64,000 bases of DNA from Scylla paramamosain (GCF_035594125.1 NC_087161.1:7940001-8004000), one strand, 5' to 3'; shown: positions 42,271-52,672, counted from the first letter of the stretch. Numbers and translations are program-made. Notes: a model not told the origin generated them from the sequence alone.

Positions 42271-45200
42271 TTAAGGGGTGGTGTCCCCTAATACGTAGTC
42301 ATAGAGGTGACGTGGCGCCCGTCTGGAGCGCTGGGGCCTTCTTTGAGTAGGCGGGGTGGGGTCAGGTGTTGCAGCTGCCCCGTCGTCGCTTGCCTGAGTG
42401 TGCGGTTCGCGCGTGAGCGGCCATAGGTGGCGCCTGTTCCTGATGGTGGCGCGCCCGCTGCCGTCCAGCCGCACCAGGTACTGTCTGGGTGCTGTAGTCT
42501 CCAGTACAGTACCTGCGCGATCCCAGCGTCCGCTGCTGGGGTTCTGGATGTGAGTCCGTTGGCCAGGTGTAAGGGGTTCAAGGTTGTGGGCTGACTGGTT
42601 GTGCAGAGAGGCTGCGTTGTCCCCAGAGCGGACCAAGGCCCGTTCGCGTTCCCGCAGAAGCCAAGCCCACCGCTCGCTCACTTCATAGAGAGATGTGTCG
42701 ACAGGTATGGCATCCCGCAGCTGACGTCCTGTGAGCAGCTGGGCTGGGGAGGCTTCAGAGCCCTGCGGGGGGGTGTTGAGATACTGCATGATTGCCCTTG
42801 CAGCAGCGTCGGTGTCCAGGGAGCCATTCCGGGCAGTGTTGCCGCGTAGTAGCCTCTTTGCACACTTGACTGCCGCCTCTGCTCGGCCGTTGGACTGGGG
42901 ATAGTGTGCAGATGAGATCCTCAGGCGTACACACCAGGTGTTGAAGAAGCTCCTGGATTCCTGGCTAGTAAGGTTTGTTCCTCCGTTACACGACAGCTCC
43001 TCTGGGATGCCAAAGCGCCTGAACCACCGTCGAAAGATTGCTATCAGGCGTGCTCTGGTGGCATCGCCTGACAGGTGCTCTACCTCAAGCCATCCTGAGA
43101 GCCTGTCGGCAAAGGCGACATAGGTGTGGCCATCCAGTTGAAATAAGTCTGCCACTACTTGTTGGAATGGATATAGCGGAGGTGGGGTGGGCATCAGGCT
43201 CTCTGCGGGACTGGAGGGGGCGTGCGTGTCGCATACTGCACATTGGCGCCTCTTCTGCTCCACCTCCGCGTCAATCCCTGGCCAGTAGACTGACTGCCTC
43301 GCCCTGCGTAGCATGGAGTCCCTGCCCTGGTGCCCCGCGTGCAGGTTGGCCAGGACTGTGCACCTGAGGGCTGCAGGCACGACTAGTCGCGGGTGTTTCT
43401 CGTCACAGGTGTACAGGACCACGCTCCCTTGGGAGGACAGGTGGCGCCGCATCCTGAAGTACGGGCGGAGGGCAGGCGGCTCCCAGTCCTTGCGCTCAGC
43501 CCACCCGTCATTGGCCACACATTCCCTCAAGAGGCGGTACTCCTCGTCCTGTTCGGCTTCTTCTTCCACTTGACGAAGGTCTACGACATGCCCCATCTCA
43601 TCTTCAGCTGCTGCGACTGTAGCTGCCGTCATGGCTGCGCATACCAGCTCTTCCTCGTCTTCGTCCAACCTTTCTGGTTCACCTGACAGGATCGGGTAGC
43701 GCGACAAGGCATCTGCCGCACAGTTGGTGTCGCCCTTCAGGTACTTGATGCGGAAGGTGAACATTAGCGTCTTCTCTTTCAGGTTGAGAAGCCGGGGATT
43801 GGCTATGTCCTTGAGCTCCTTGTCCCCAAAAATTCTTGTGAGGGCCTTGTGGTCTGTGACGAACGTGAGGTTCTTGCAGCCGAGGAGGAGGAGGCGTGCC
43901 TTCTTCAGAGACCAGGCGATGGCGAGTGCCTCTCCCTCGAGAGTGCTGTAGTTCTTCTCAGCTGCTGTGAGATGTCGGCTGCCACAGAGCACCAGCTTCC
44001 ACCCGCTGGGGCAGCACAGTGGCGACTTCTCGGAGACACACTCACAGTACTGCTGCAAGATAACGAAGCCAATACCTTGTCGGCTGTAGTCAGTGAGGAC
44101 TGGTGTGGGGCGTGATACATCGTAGAAGCGCAGTCCCTCAGCTGCCAGTCTCCCAATGGTGTCTTTTGCCGAGGTGACAAGGGCTTCCAATTGCTTGTCC
44201 CAGTACACTACCTTCCCACCTGGCTTCTTGAGTAGTTCCCTGAAGGGTTCCATGACAGGGGCGACTGCCAAGAAGGGTGCAACTTGGTTGACTAGGCCGA
44301 ACCATGACCGCACATCAGTCAAGGTGGGTTGTGCGGGCATTTTGAAGTCAGTTATGCTGTTGATGAGGTCGCGGCTCGGTTGGTACCCTTCCCAGCCCAG
44401 AAGGTAGCCGGCAAAGGTAACGCTCCTCCTGCAGAAGTGGAACTTGTCGGGCCGCAGGGTGACACCACTCTCCATGCACCTCTGGAGGAAGTCGTATGTA
44501 TGCCAGAAAGCATCGCTGACGCTGCTGTCGTGGAGTAGGGTGTCATCCACGCACTTTAGCTTCCTGGGCACGTCAGTGATGGTGTCATCAAAGCGTTTAG
44601 TAAAAGCATCCTGTGACGCACAGTGGCCCATGGGGGTGCGGCAGTACCTGTATCGTCCCCAAGGAGTGATGAATGTTGTGAGCTTGCGACTTTCCTCGTC
44701 GAGGGGAACCTGGTGGTATCCTGAGTAGGCATCAGCAATTGTCTTAAATGCATGCTTGGGCACGCTAGAGATGAGGTCGAAGGGCGGTCTGGTGTGATGT
44801 GTCTCCCTGAGGCTTGCGCGGTTGAGGCGCTGAAAGTCGACCGTGCGACTGGGTCTGCCGTCCTTTTTTGGCTCCACCACCATTCTAGAGCACCACTCGG
44901 TAGGTTCGCCTGCAGGTACCGCTTCGATGATCCCTTTGTCCACGTCATCGTCCAGCTGACGTCGTACCTCGTCAAAGAAGTGGAGCGGGACTGTGGCTGG
45001 GACATGGACAGCATGAGGGCATGCGTCAGGTCGTAAGTGGATGTGGTGAGGTGGGCCCTTCATCTCAGGTAGTGGCATGCGTCCCATGGCAAAAACCGTG
45101 CGCCCGAAGTGCTCTAGGAACCATTTCTCTAGGCGGTCAACATTTTCCTCAACAAGCTCGTGGGGCGGCGATTCCGGGCGAAGTGGTACTTGTGGGGTGT

Positions 45201-46485
45201 CTGCAGCCTTGATAGCACACACACTAGTGAGCGCTAGGGGGCGCGGGAAGGTGTGATGGACCAGGTGAAGGGCCTTACATGCCTTGAGCGACAAGTAGAG
45301 TTGCTGCACACCTTCCGCTATGTAGATGCATTCCGTCGTGGAGGCAGTCCCCACGGAGACTTGACATGTGATGGTCCCCAGGAGGCGCATGCTGCCCCCG
45401 GCAACGTGGGTGACTGCCATGGGTGTAGCCTGGAGCTGACGTTGGGATATGCCGAGGTCCCCCAACAGTAGGCGGCCCGCTACAGACACTTGTGCCCCGG
45501 TGTCTGCAACTGCTGTGTAGGAACAAGTGGCGCAGGGCCGGGAGCAACTGATTACCACAGACAGCGACGCCGTAGTCTCCACTCCTCCAACAATCACTGC
45601 TCCGGAAGTTGGGGGGAGGTTCGAGTGTTGGGCAGGGCGGGCACTGCCCTGAGGGGTGAGGGCCCGGCACAGGCGCCAGAAGTGCCCCTTCTGGCCACAG
45701 CAACGACATGTTGCTGCAAACGCCTTGCACTGCCGCCCACCACAGCACTCAGAGTCTCCGCACGCTGAGCACTGCCTGCGTCCTTGCCGTGCCCCCTCCT
45801 GGTGAGCTTTTCCTTGCCTCCCAGACCAGCGCGCTGGACCCGCCGCCGCCACCTCAGCAGGGTGTGAGTCCGTGAAGGGCGGTGGCCACGGGTTGCTAGC
45901 TGCCACCCCGGCTACGTCACTAGGGGGCCGCTCACTAGCCTTTTCCGCCACCTCAATAACTTCACACGCGTGGACCACATCACTGAATGACTCGAGGCGT
46001 GGGAGGCCTCGCAGCACCTCCGCTTTCATGCTGCGGTCACGTAGCCCCATCACTATTTTCTTGCTGAGCATGTACTCATCCAAGGGACACTGGCACTCGG
46101 GACACCGGAAGCCGCACTCGTTTGTTTTGGCGCGGCACTGAGAGATGTACGCACACACGCTGTCACTCGGTGCTTGTACCAGTGAGAAGAACTCTGCCCA
46201 CGCTCCAATTACACAGCGTGAGCCAATCACTACGCTTCTTACTATGTCAATTGCATCCGTGGTTGAGAGCTGCCTGAATTCGTGCTTGCCCAGGCGCGCG
46301 TCGATGCGCTGCTGCACCTCTGTGTTGCAAAGGAGGCGCACATAGGGTGCTGCCATCGGTGGCACCCAGCCGCAGATGCTGCCGTAGTCTTCAACGCTGG
46401 TGGCCCACGCCTCAAACGCAGCTGGCGACATGCCCGCGGTCGCTCCCCCTGGTCCGGGTGGAGGAGGTGGTGGGCGCCGCTGCAA
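42271..46485 (-). CDS. Gypsy gag-pol polyprotein, 1404-codon open frame
   Basis: One frame with all pol domains in Ty3/gypsy order. Gag to about residue 280, with knuckles CSACGDSECC and CRCCGQKGHFWRLC (238-273). Protease ADTGAQVS (327-334). RT about 510-720: TIADAYSGYHQV (Asp585) and KLKCVDDTLLHD (Asp647, Asp648; CVDD instead of YVDD). RNase H: LTDYSRQGIGF, YSTLEGEALAIAW, FVTDHKAL. Integrase: HAGHQG...CAVC zinc region (1049-1085), VADLFQ (Asp1113), LSCNGGTNL with Asn1167 where the second catalytic Asp belongs, SNGRAEAAV (Glu1203, 35 residues later). No ATG at the frame start; it follows an in-frame TGA (46495-46497). Confidence 0.92.
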   Translation of the reverse strand: MQRRPPPPPPGPGGATAGMSPAAFEAWATSVEDYGSICGWVPPMAAPYVRLLCNTEVQQRIDARLGKHEFRQLSTTDAIDIVRSVVIGSRCVIGAWAEFFSLVQAPSDSVCAYISQCRAKTNECGFRCPECQCPLDEYMLSKKIVMGLRDRSMKAEVLRGLPRLESFSDVVHACEVIEVAEKASERPPSDVAGVAASNPWPPPFTDSHPAEVAAAGPARWSGRQGKAHQEGARQGRRQCSACGDSECCGGRQCKAFAATCRCCGQKGHFWRLCRALTPQGSARPAQHSNLPPTSGAVIVGGVETTASLSVVISCSRPCATCSYTAVADTGAQVSVAGRLLLGDLGISQRQLQATPMAVTHVAGGSMRLLGTITCQVSVGTASTTECIYIAEGVQQLYLSLKACKALHLVHHTFPRPLALTSVCAIKAADTPQVPLRPESPPHELVEENVDRLEKWFLEHFGRTVFAMGRMPLPEMKGPPHHIHLRPDACPHAVHVPATVPLHFFDEVRRQLDDDVDKGIIEAVPAGEPTEWCSRMVVEPKKDGRPSRTVDFQRLNRASLRETHHTRPPFDLISSVPKHAFKTIADAYSGYHQVPLDEESRKLTTFITPWGRYRYCRTPMGHCASQDAFTKRFDDTITDVPRKLKCVDDTLLHDSSVSDAFWHTYDFLQRCMESGVTLRPDKFHFCRRSVTFAGYLLGWEGYQPSRDLINSITDFKMPAQPTLTDVRSWFGLVNQVAPFLAVAPVMEPFRELLKKPGGKVVYWDKQLEALVTSAKDTIGRLAAEGLRFYDVSRPTPVLTDYSRQGIGFVILQQYCECVSEKSPLCCPSGWKLVLCGSRHLTAAEKNYSTLEGEALAIAWSLKKARLLLLGCKNLTFVTDHKALTRIFGDKELKDIANPRLLNLKEKTLMFTFRIKYLKGDTNCAADALSRYPILSGEPERLDEDEEELVCAAMTAATVAAAEDEMGHVVDLRQVEEEAEQDEEYRLLRECVANDGWAERKDWEPPALRPYFRMRRHLSSQGSVVLYTCDEKHPRLVVPAALRCTVLANLHAGHQGRDSMLRRARQSVYWPGIDAEVEQKRRQCAVCDTHAPSSPAESLMPTPPPLYPFQQVVADLFQLDGHTYVAFADRLSGWLEVEHLSGDATRARLIAIFRRWFRRFGIPEELSCNGGTNLTSQESRSFFNTWCVRLRISSAHYPQSNGRAEAAVKCAKRLLRGNTARNGSLDTDAAARAIMQYLNTPPQGSEASPAQLLTGRQLRDAIPVDTSLYEVSERWAWLLRERERALVRSGDNAASLHNQSAHNLEPLTPGQRTHIQNPSSGRWDRAGTVLETTAPRQYLVRLDGSGRATIRNRRHLWPLTREPHTQASDDGAAATPDPTPPTQRRPQRSRRAPRHLYDYVLGDTTP

Positions 46486-46494
46486 GTTTGCTGG

Positions 46495-46665
46495 TCAAAG
46501 CTGCTGCCCGGTGGCTGGTGTGGGGTCAGGGCTTTGTGTGCGCTGCATGGCGCGGTATGACGGCGCCGAAGACCACATGGCTGCGTCTGCTGGGCTAACG
46601 GTTCCCGTGGGCATCTGTACGCCACCCATGCCTTCCTCCATTAACCCCTGAAGAAACTGCGCCAT
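46495..46665 (-). CDS. Gypsy gag N-terminal leader ending in TGA, same frame as gag-pol
   Basis: ATG at 46665-46663 gives MAQFLQGLMEEGMGGVQMPT and about 56 codons to TGA at 46497-46495. The long gag-pol frame continues in the same frame directly after this TGA (CTT TGA CCA). The first base of this ATG is the last base of the LTR, and TG belongs to the presumed primer-binding site. Either the true start is an ATG further down (MEEG or MGG) and the TGA is a mutation or is read through, or translation begins elsewhere. Both are inference. Confidence 0.5.
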   Translation of the reverse strand: MAQFLQGLMEEGMGGVQMPTGTVSPADAAMWSSAPSYRAMQRTQSPDPTPATGQQL

Positions 46666-46823
46666 GTCGGGGCTGGAGTAGGGAAAGGCAGGAGAAGCGT
46701 GGCGAGGTTTATTGAAGGTACAGAGAGGGTACGGGACAACCTGTCTCCGTCCCGGCTGAGTAAACACTAGCCCCCACGCGCAGTGATACGGCCGGAAGTT
46801 GAGTGTTGCCACACACCCCCACA
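46665..46823 (-). repeat. 5' LTR of gypsy element
   Basis: 159 bp, TG...CA, matching 41927-42097 except for three substitutions and the 12-bp indel. Confidence 0.92.
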
Positions 46824-47483
46824 GATGATGATAATCACTATAGTTCATCACTATTCAGGAGTGTGTATACTAGACTAAATTACTTAACTAAAACCTAAGC
46901 AGAGGTAGTTCATTAGTTATTCTTGCAGACAAGTCAATTAAATATTTGAAGGCAATCACACATCATACTGTACATCACAAAGCTTTAACAATTCTAAATG
47001 ATGGTGCATATAAATCACATTATGACTAAAATTGCAAAATCAGATCATAAAATATGGTCATACCTTACAGTTTAATATTTAGATAAACAATGGCTATTTC
47101 TTAAGACTAAAGTTAATGCTATTTATACTAAAGTAAATGCTAATTATTAATACTTCTTGATTTTAGCTACTTATTTATAAATATACATAAAAAGGCTACA
47201 AGAAACTTGCTTACATGTTATTTTCCTTAGTCTGCCATAGCCTAACAAAAGTATCAAATGTGTTGCTAAAGCAGTCAAGTGTTGTTCAACCGGTTCAAAG
47301 AATTGCGCTTTTCATAAAAAAAAAAAAAATCTAATGTCTGTTTGCAATTGCAACATCTGTAATGCTACCGTCTCTGTTATACTGCTATTCCACTTGAACT
47401 CTCTGTCGCCTTGGTGGTGTGGGGGTTCCTGCAGAGGTTCCTCAGCTGCGTCACCATCCCCCTGTGTGTGTGTCCGAGGGAAC
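46824..47483. other. AT-rich spacer, no gene seen
   Basis: No coding or repeat signal apart from an A run near 47319-47331. Confidence 0.5.
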
Positions 47484-47593
47484 TTAAGGGGAAGGCACAC
47501 GGGGAGCCCCAAGAGAGAGGGTGGCAGGGATGTGGACCACTACACCTTCCTCCTCCAGCACAAGCTCAACAGAAGGGGGAAGTTCACTTGGCC
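47484..47593 (-). CDS. Possible terminal exon of an unidentified gene
   Basis: On minus a pyrimidine-rich tract and ATGTGTCAG (CAG at 47594-47596) precede an open stretch of 35 codons after a split codon: PSELPPSVELVLEEEGVVVH and IPATLSLGAPRVPSP, then TAA. Plausible protein composition and splice context, but no homology recognised and no further exon seen nearby. A plus-strand frame (HYTFLLQHKLNRRGKFTW) overlaps it, so strand is uncertain. Confidence 0.25.
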
Positions 47594-47677
47594 CTGACAC
47601 ATGTAAAAATATGCACTTAAGAAAACAACAAATTTAGGATCAATTGTGACACTGGGAGCAAAAGAAAAGAGGATAAC

Positions 47678-48231
47678 TGTTACTGTATGTAAAGCGTATA
47701 TACCTCACGTCATTATTCCTCGGCATTTATAAGTAAAATGTTCAATAGTTTTCTATTTGCATGAAAACGTGCAATATGTGTAAGTATCAATATTTAATGC
47801 TATATTAAGCACCAAAACCGATGCTCACTTGTTGGTAGTATGGGGTTAACCTGCTGGTCGCCTGCGGGCATCACTCACGGCCAACTCGCGCTCAAAGACG
47901 GGCAGGATGGTGACCGAGGTAAATGCTTTAATTTTGTAGTAAAAACTGATTGTCATAGTGCCAAGTTAATTGCATGTATTGTTAATGAATATTGTAATAT
48001 GTTGAAAGTGTTTAATATCAGTGTATAATGTTATTTTGTAAGAAATTGAGACCGAGAACTTGTTCGCAGTTCTTACGGTCATGCCTACCTCATCAATAAA
48101 CGTGACGGTCATGCCTACCTCATCAATAAACGTGTCAGGGAGAACTGCCTTTCCTCGACCCTACGATGATGGGTGTGATCAGTAAAACAGATCACTTGAG
48201 AACCAATTGATGCCCAGCCGGTGCGGCTACA
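47678..48231 (+). repeat. Solo LTR of the BEL/Pao family
   Basis: Same TGTTACTG...GCGGCTACA boundaries as the LTRs at 3336 and 13363. It is flanked by a perfect 5-bp target duplication ATAAC (47673-47677 and 48232-48236) with no internal sequence, so it arose by LTR-LTR recombination. A 30-bp tandem duplication (48075-48104, 48105-48134) doubles the AATAAA-containing segment. Confidence 0.95.
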
Positions 48232-48341
48232 ATAACAGAAAGTAAGTCCTAGACACCTGTGCAAAATGATAGGATAAACCTCATATTTGCCTCTAAAAAT
48301 AACATTGGATGGGCTTATACCCACTACTGAAAAAAAAAAAG

Positions 48342-48343
<2 letters not shown>

Positions 48344-48435
<92 letters not shown>
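48344..48435. repeat. (TA)n microsatellite
   Basis: About 46 TA units after an A-rich run. Confidence 0.95.
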
Positions 48436-48438
<3 letters not shown>

Positions 48439-48796
48439 CATGATAGACTTAATTAGCCACTGTAACATTATGAACTGTAAAGTATCGTATTTGTGAATAA
48501 TTTTTGGGACAATTCATGTTAATGGGTTGTTGGTGGTAGGTTATTAGTGTTGCCACGTAGGCAGGAGTGACGTCAACAACAGGGGCGGCAGCCAGTGACT
48601 GGAGCAAGGTAACGTGGTTCACATGGAGATGAGAACACGTCAGACACCTAGTCACCACCACACCTGCCACCTGTTCACTGCCCTGCTGCCAGTACTCGTC
48701 CATAGCTGTGTTGTGACCCATGTATTCCTATTCTACATATCTTGTTAAGTAAAGAGAAAAAGGGATTTGTTTCCCTGCTGCCTCAAGCTATCTAGG

Positions 48797-49275
48797 CAGT
48801 ATGGGGGATAAATTTAACTTGAAGCTGATCCCAGAGTTCGATGGCAGATGGCTGGCCGAGTCGGACAGGAAAAGACTGAAAAGGTGAAGGAGGTGCTGCT
48901 GACCGCATTTGCAGTGGACTCTTTATGTGGCCTATGAACAGTTCGTAAGCTGAAAATTGCGCAGTGGGGAGTTGCCAGATGTGTATTTGACTGAGCTTCA
49001 GTGCCTGGCATCCCTGTTTGGTAGAATAAGTGACAAAGCCCTTGCCTGTTCCTTCATGGGCGGACTGTCAGAGGATGTCTGCCAGGGCTGTAGTCCAACT
49101 GGTCCTATCGTCAAGTCGTCCCATCGCCAAGTCGGCCCATTGTGACTACCAACTTGGTCTACTGTACACCAACTCGGCCCATGCCATACCCATCACATCC
49201 AAATTTACTTCGTTAAAGCTATTTAGAGATTTGTGCATTGGGCTTCATATTGTTCAAGTTCAAGGCAGAAGTTAA
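48797..49275 (+). pseudogene. Gag fragment of another gypsy-type element
   Basis: ATG near 48801 gives MGDKFNLKLIPEFDG, then after frameshifts and stops SGELPDVYLTELQCLASLFG, RISDKALACSFMGGLSEDV. The Y-L-.-E-L..LA.LFG..SD.ALAC.F..GL block is typical of gypsy gag proteins in invertebrates. No pol follows; 27 bp beyond its end the LTR of another element begins. Confidence 0.65.
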
Positions 49276-49301
49276 GGGCAAAATGCATGAAACTATTAAA
49301 G

Positions 49302-50285
49302 CAGGTCACACTAATGAGGTCAACAGTTTGTTTTACCCACCTACAGAAAAGGAAAATACTCTAACAACACTTCAACTGCTACAGCTGTGAAAGGATCGAC
49401 AACCATGTCTAGGGAGAAACAATTATAATGAGCAATAACACATATATGGTTGAGGTATAAAATTCCATCAGATAACAGCCCTCGTAACAAATCTTCCAAC
49501 TGTGCAACAGTGTGTTACAGTCTCAAGTCAAGTAGTGTCATTTATTGCCTCCTGGATGGCAGGCCTTGTCAGCATCTAAGGAGAGAGTAAAGTTCACTAC
49601 ACAGCTATTCACTTAAGTCTTCTGTGGCTGAGCAGCATCAGCCAACAGTAGCTCACTAACAAGGGAAACAACTATAGACAAGAGCCCACAAACACACAGG
49701 AGGGTAATTCACTGCTCACAGTACAAGAGCACACACACAGCCAAGGAGTCACTTCTTGGATATGGAGTGTGTGTTATACACAACAACACTCCCTGGCAGG
49801 CTACTAAGGAGACTCCTATACTATGTAAGTAGGCCAGGGCATATGACCAATAATAACTCACTTATCCCCTTAAAGCAACAGATCTGACTAACTGTTATCC
49901 CACCTCAGTCTCCAACAGATATTATTGCCTGTTTCAATACGTCTACTCCATCAAAGGGCTGGGTAGTGACTGATTTTGGGAAAGTGCGCCAAATACTCTC
50001 CCACTCTGCTTCAAAGGGGGTCTACAAGAGGGGGCGGTGGATGGGGTGGTAACATACATACACACACACACACACCCAACTGCTTGCTGCTCTGGACTCC
50101 ATGCTGGTTTACATGAACAAAATGCTCTACTTATGAAAATTCTAATGATCAAACTAGGGGGGGGCTAGATAAATACTAATTACTTTATTGTTAAGAGCAA
50201 CTCTTCTATTAAATACTGGAAGATACTCATATTGAATGGACAAAGGGAAGTAAGGAAATTCATGTAGGAAATATGAGTGACTGCA
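49302..50285 (-). repeat. 3' LTR of Gmr1-like element
   Basis: Aligned with 55997-56990 over its whole length (for example CTATACTATGTAAGTAGGCC in both). Boundaries are where similarity stops; each may be off by up to about 10 bp. Confidence 0.85.
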
Positions 50286-50393
50286 TAGATAAATGCACAC
50301 CACAGCTTTCAACTTCATAAAGGCCCCCTCATACTCTCCGATTCACTTCCTACGACACCCCTTCTGTAGAATGTCGGTTAAAGGGGCAAGTAG

Positions 50394-50483
50394 GGTTGAG
50401 TACCTCAGTACAAATTAGCAGCCAGGTTGAGTACCTCAGTACAAATTAGCAGCCAGGTTGAGTACCTCAGTACAAATTAGCAG
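50394..50483. repeat. 31-bp tandem repeat, three copies
   Basis: GGTTGAGTACCTCAGTACAA plus ATTAGCAGCCA, at 50394, 50425 and 50456 (last copy slightly short). It lies where RNase H should follow RT in the Gmr1-like element. Confidence 0.95.
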
Positions 50484-51560
50484 TAGTATCCCACTATCCT
50501 GAGGAACCTCTGGAGAGCGTGGTGACAGGACAGGGCAGGAATCTGCCCTGTCCTGTCGCTGCTTTGGCTTCGGAAGGCTTTGGCTTTGGCTTCAGGAGAG
50601 GTCACATAGCCTTGTCCTACTACATATCCCAAGTAATAGACTTCAGCCTTAACAAACTCACATTTATTGAGGTTGACGACTAACTCCACCTCATGGAGTT
50701 GTGCAAGCATCCACATTGGTGAGGTGATCTTGCCAGGTCTTGTCATAAATTACTGTCATCAATATAGGTGATATAGTGGGGCAAACCCTCCACTACCTAG
50801 TCTGTCAACCACTGGAAGGTGGCTGGGGCATTTTTGAGGCCATAAGGCATGATCTGGCACTGATAGACAGCACCATTGGCCACAAAGCTGGCAGTCTCCT
50901 TGGCCCAGTCCATCAAAGGGGCCTGCCAGTACCCACTGACAAGATAAATTTTTGTGATAAAGGTGGCTGCCTCAATGCGGTCCACAGAATCATCTACTCT
51001 CACCAGGAGGTAAGTGTCAACCTTCGAAAGAGAGTTCACCTTTCTAAAGTTGATACAGAACCTGTGTGTCAGGTTTTGGCTGGATGGCTCCATTCACTGT
51101 AAGCCTTCTTAATAAGCCCATGCTCCAACATGCTTTCTAATTCCTACTCCAACAACTGCTGCTTGTGGAGATTTACACAGTAGGGTAGTAGCTTCACAGG
51201 AACAGCATCCCTTACATCAGTGTCATGCTCTACAAGAGCCGTCCTTCCTAGAGTACTGCAAAAAACCAATGGATATTTTCCCAAGTGATCTAACATTTCT
51301 CACTGGCATGCCTCTTTCAGGTGGCTCAGTTTTTCCTCTAGGAGCTGAACACTATTCTGCTTCCAATTCCAATTGGTTCAGGGCCAAGATTATCAAGTTC
51401 CTTTCCTTTATTTCCAAAAAAACAAAACTAAAGGTGTCTCTTCCATGGCAGAAATTAAAGAGCCTTGCTGGCTATTCTTGCAATAATAGGGCTTCATCAT
51501 ATTAACATGGCAAAGCTGAGTCTGCTTTTGTCAGTTGGGAGTGACAAGCAGATAACCTTA
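50477..51560 (-). pseudogene. Reverse transcriptase of Gmr1-like element
   Basis: From about 51560 down: ELESMLEHGLIKKAYSEWSH, then 51093-50797 FCINFRKVNSLSKVDTY, FITKIYLVSGYWQAPL, MPYGLKNAPATFQ, and 50746-50477 LNKCEFVKAEVYYLGYVVGQ ending with LQRFLRIVGYYC. The YxDD block falls in the break at about 50750-50795 (YIDDSNL-like in another frame). KI.L..GYWQ has Tyr where the catalytic Asp should be. Gypsy-type RT, disrupted. Confidence 0.85.
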
Positions 51561-51569
51561 TTCACTCAT

Positions 51570-52672
51570 GTGTCTCTCCATTACACAGGGACCGCTGTAG
51601 CATGGAGCCAGTGGCTGTCCCTGAATTGGGAGTAACACCAGCACTTCATCCCTGGGGGCAAAACATCAATACTTGGCCTTCTGGTCATAGTACATCTTCA
51701 TATGCTTCTGAATCTGGTCCAGATGCAACTGAGCCACTTTGAGTGCTTTCAGTAACCTCTCCTGTGTGCACATTACCATGTTCAACAGATTCTGGAGGAC
51801 CAGAGCAGGGGCAGCACCAGGCACCTTGAACCACATCCAATGGGCCATGCACACGGTACCCAAACACCACCTGGTTCGGCGAGAACCCCAGTGACTCAGT
51901 GGGTACCTCTTGCACAGCAAACATTACATAAAGGGACCACCTCATCCCAATCCTTGTCATGGTCCAAACAAAAAGTTCTCAACATGGTTTTCAGTGTCTG
52001 ATGGTGCCTCTCCAAGGCCCCTTGTGACTGAGGGTGGTAGGCACCGGAAAAGATGTGCCTAATGCCCCACTCAGTCATGGTTTGAGCAAACAATTTTTAA
52101 GTAAAATTGGTCCCTTGGTCTGACTGGACCTCAGAAGGCAGTCCAAAATGAGTAAAGAAATGTAGTAGGTCCTTGAGCACCATTCTGGAATGGATGCTCC
52201 TGATGGGTATGGCTTCTGAGTACCTTGTGGTGACATCCATGATAGTCAGCAGGTACTTATAGCCTGCTTGAGAAGGGGGGAAAGGGTCACATTATCAACA
52301 AGTACTCAGGTGAAAGGAGGATCAACAGTGGGGATAGGGTGAAGAGGTGCTACTGGTGGCACTTAGGCTTGCCCACCATTTGACAGGTGTGGCAGCACTT
52401 AAGAATAGTAACAACACTACCCATCATCTGGGCCACCAAAAATTCCTCTGTAGCCTTGCCATGGTTTTCCTAATTCCAAGGTAACCCATCATCAGGCTCT
52501 CATGTGTCAATAGCACAAGTGCTTCTTTGATCTTAGACGGCACTACCACTTGGAGTAATTCACCTCCAACTTCTCTCCACCGACGCTTAAAAATTTTCTT
52601 CTGTACCACAAATTCTTCCCTACCTTCCACTTCTTCACTACCTTCACCCACCTTGGCAAAGCATGGGGCCAA
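51570..52672 (-). pseudogene. Integrase of Gmr1-like element
   Basis: On minus, in order: EALVLLTHESLMMGYLGIRK and TMARLQRNFWWPR (52672-52424, zinc-binding region), core pieces to 52093, then IRHIFSGAYHPQSQGALERH with catalytic Glu (52093-51896), GFSPNQVVFGYRVHGPL (51960-51685) and a C-terminal DEVLVLLPIQGQPLAPCYSG region at about 51640-51600. Lying 5' of RT on the same strand it is in copia-like position. Frameshifts break it. Confidence 0.85.

Larger units (their letters stand above)
41927..46823 (-). mobile_element. Ty3/gypsy LTR retrotransposon, nearly intact
   Basis: Short LTRs (171 and 159 bp) with TG...CA ends, flanked by GATGG and GATGA (four of five bases shared). Minus-strand order: 5' LTR (46823-46665), possible primer-binding site TGGCGCAGTTTC immediately inside, gag-pol frame, polypurine tract GGGGGGGGAG adjoining the 3' LTR (42097-41927). 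The LTRs differ by about three substitutions and one 12-bp indel, so the insertion is fairly recent. Base composition is GC-rich, unlike the host DNA around it. Confidence 0.92.

Noticed and set aside
42601..46651. Many plus-strand open frames over the gypsy element
   Set aside because: Shadow frames of the 1404-codon minus-strand polyprotein in GC-rich DNA.
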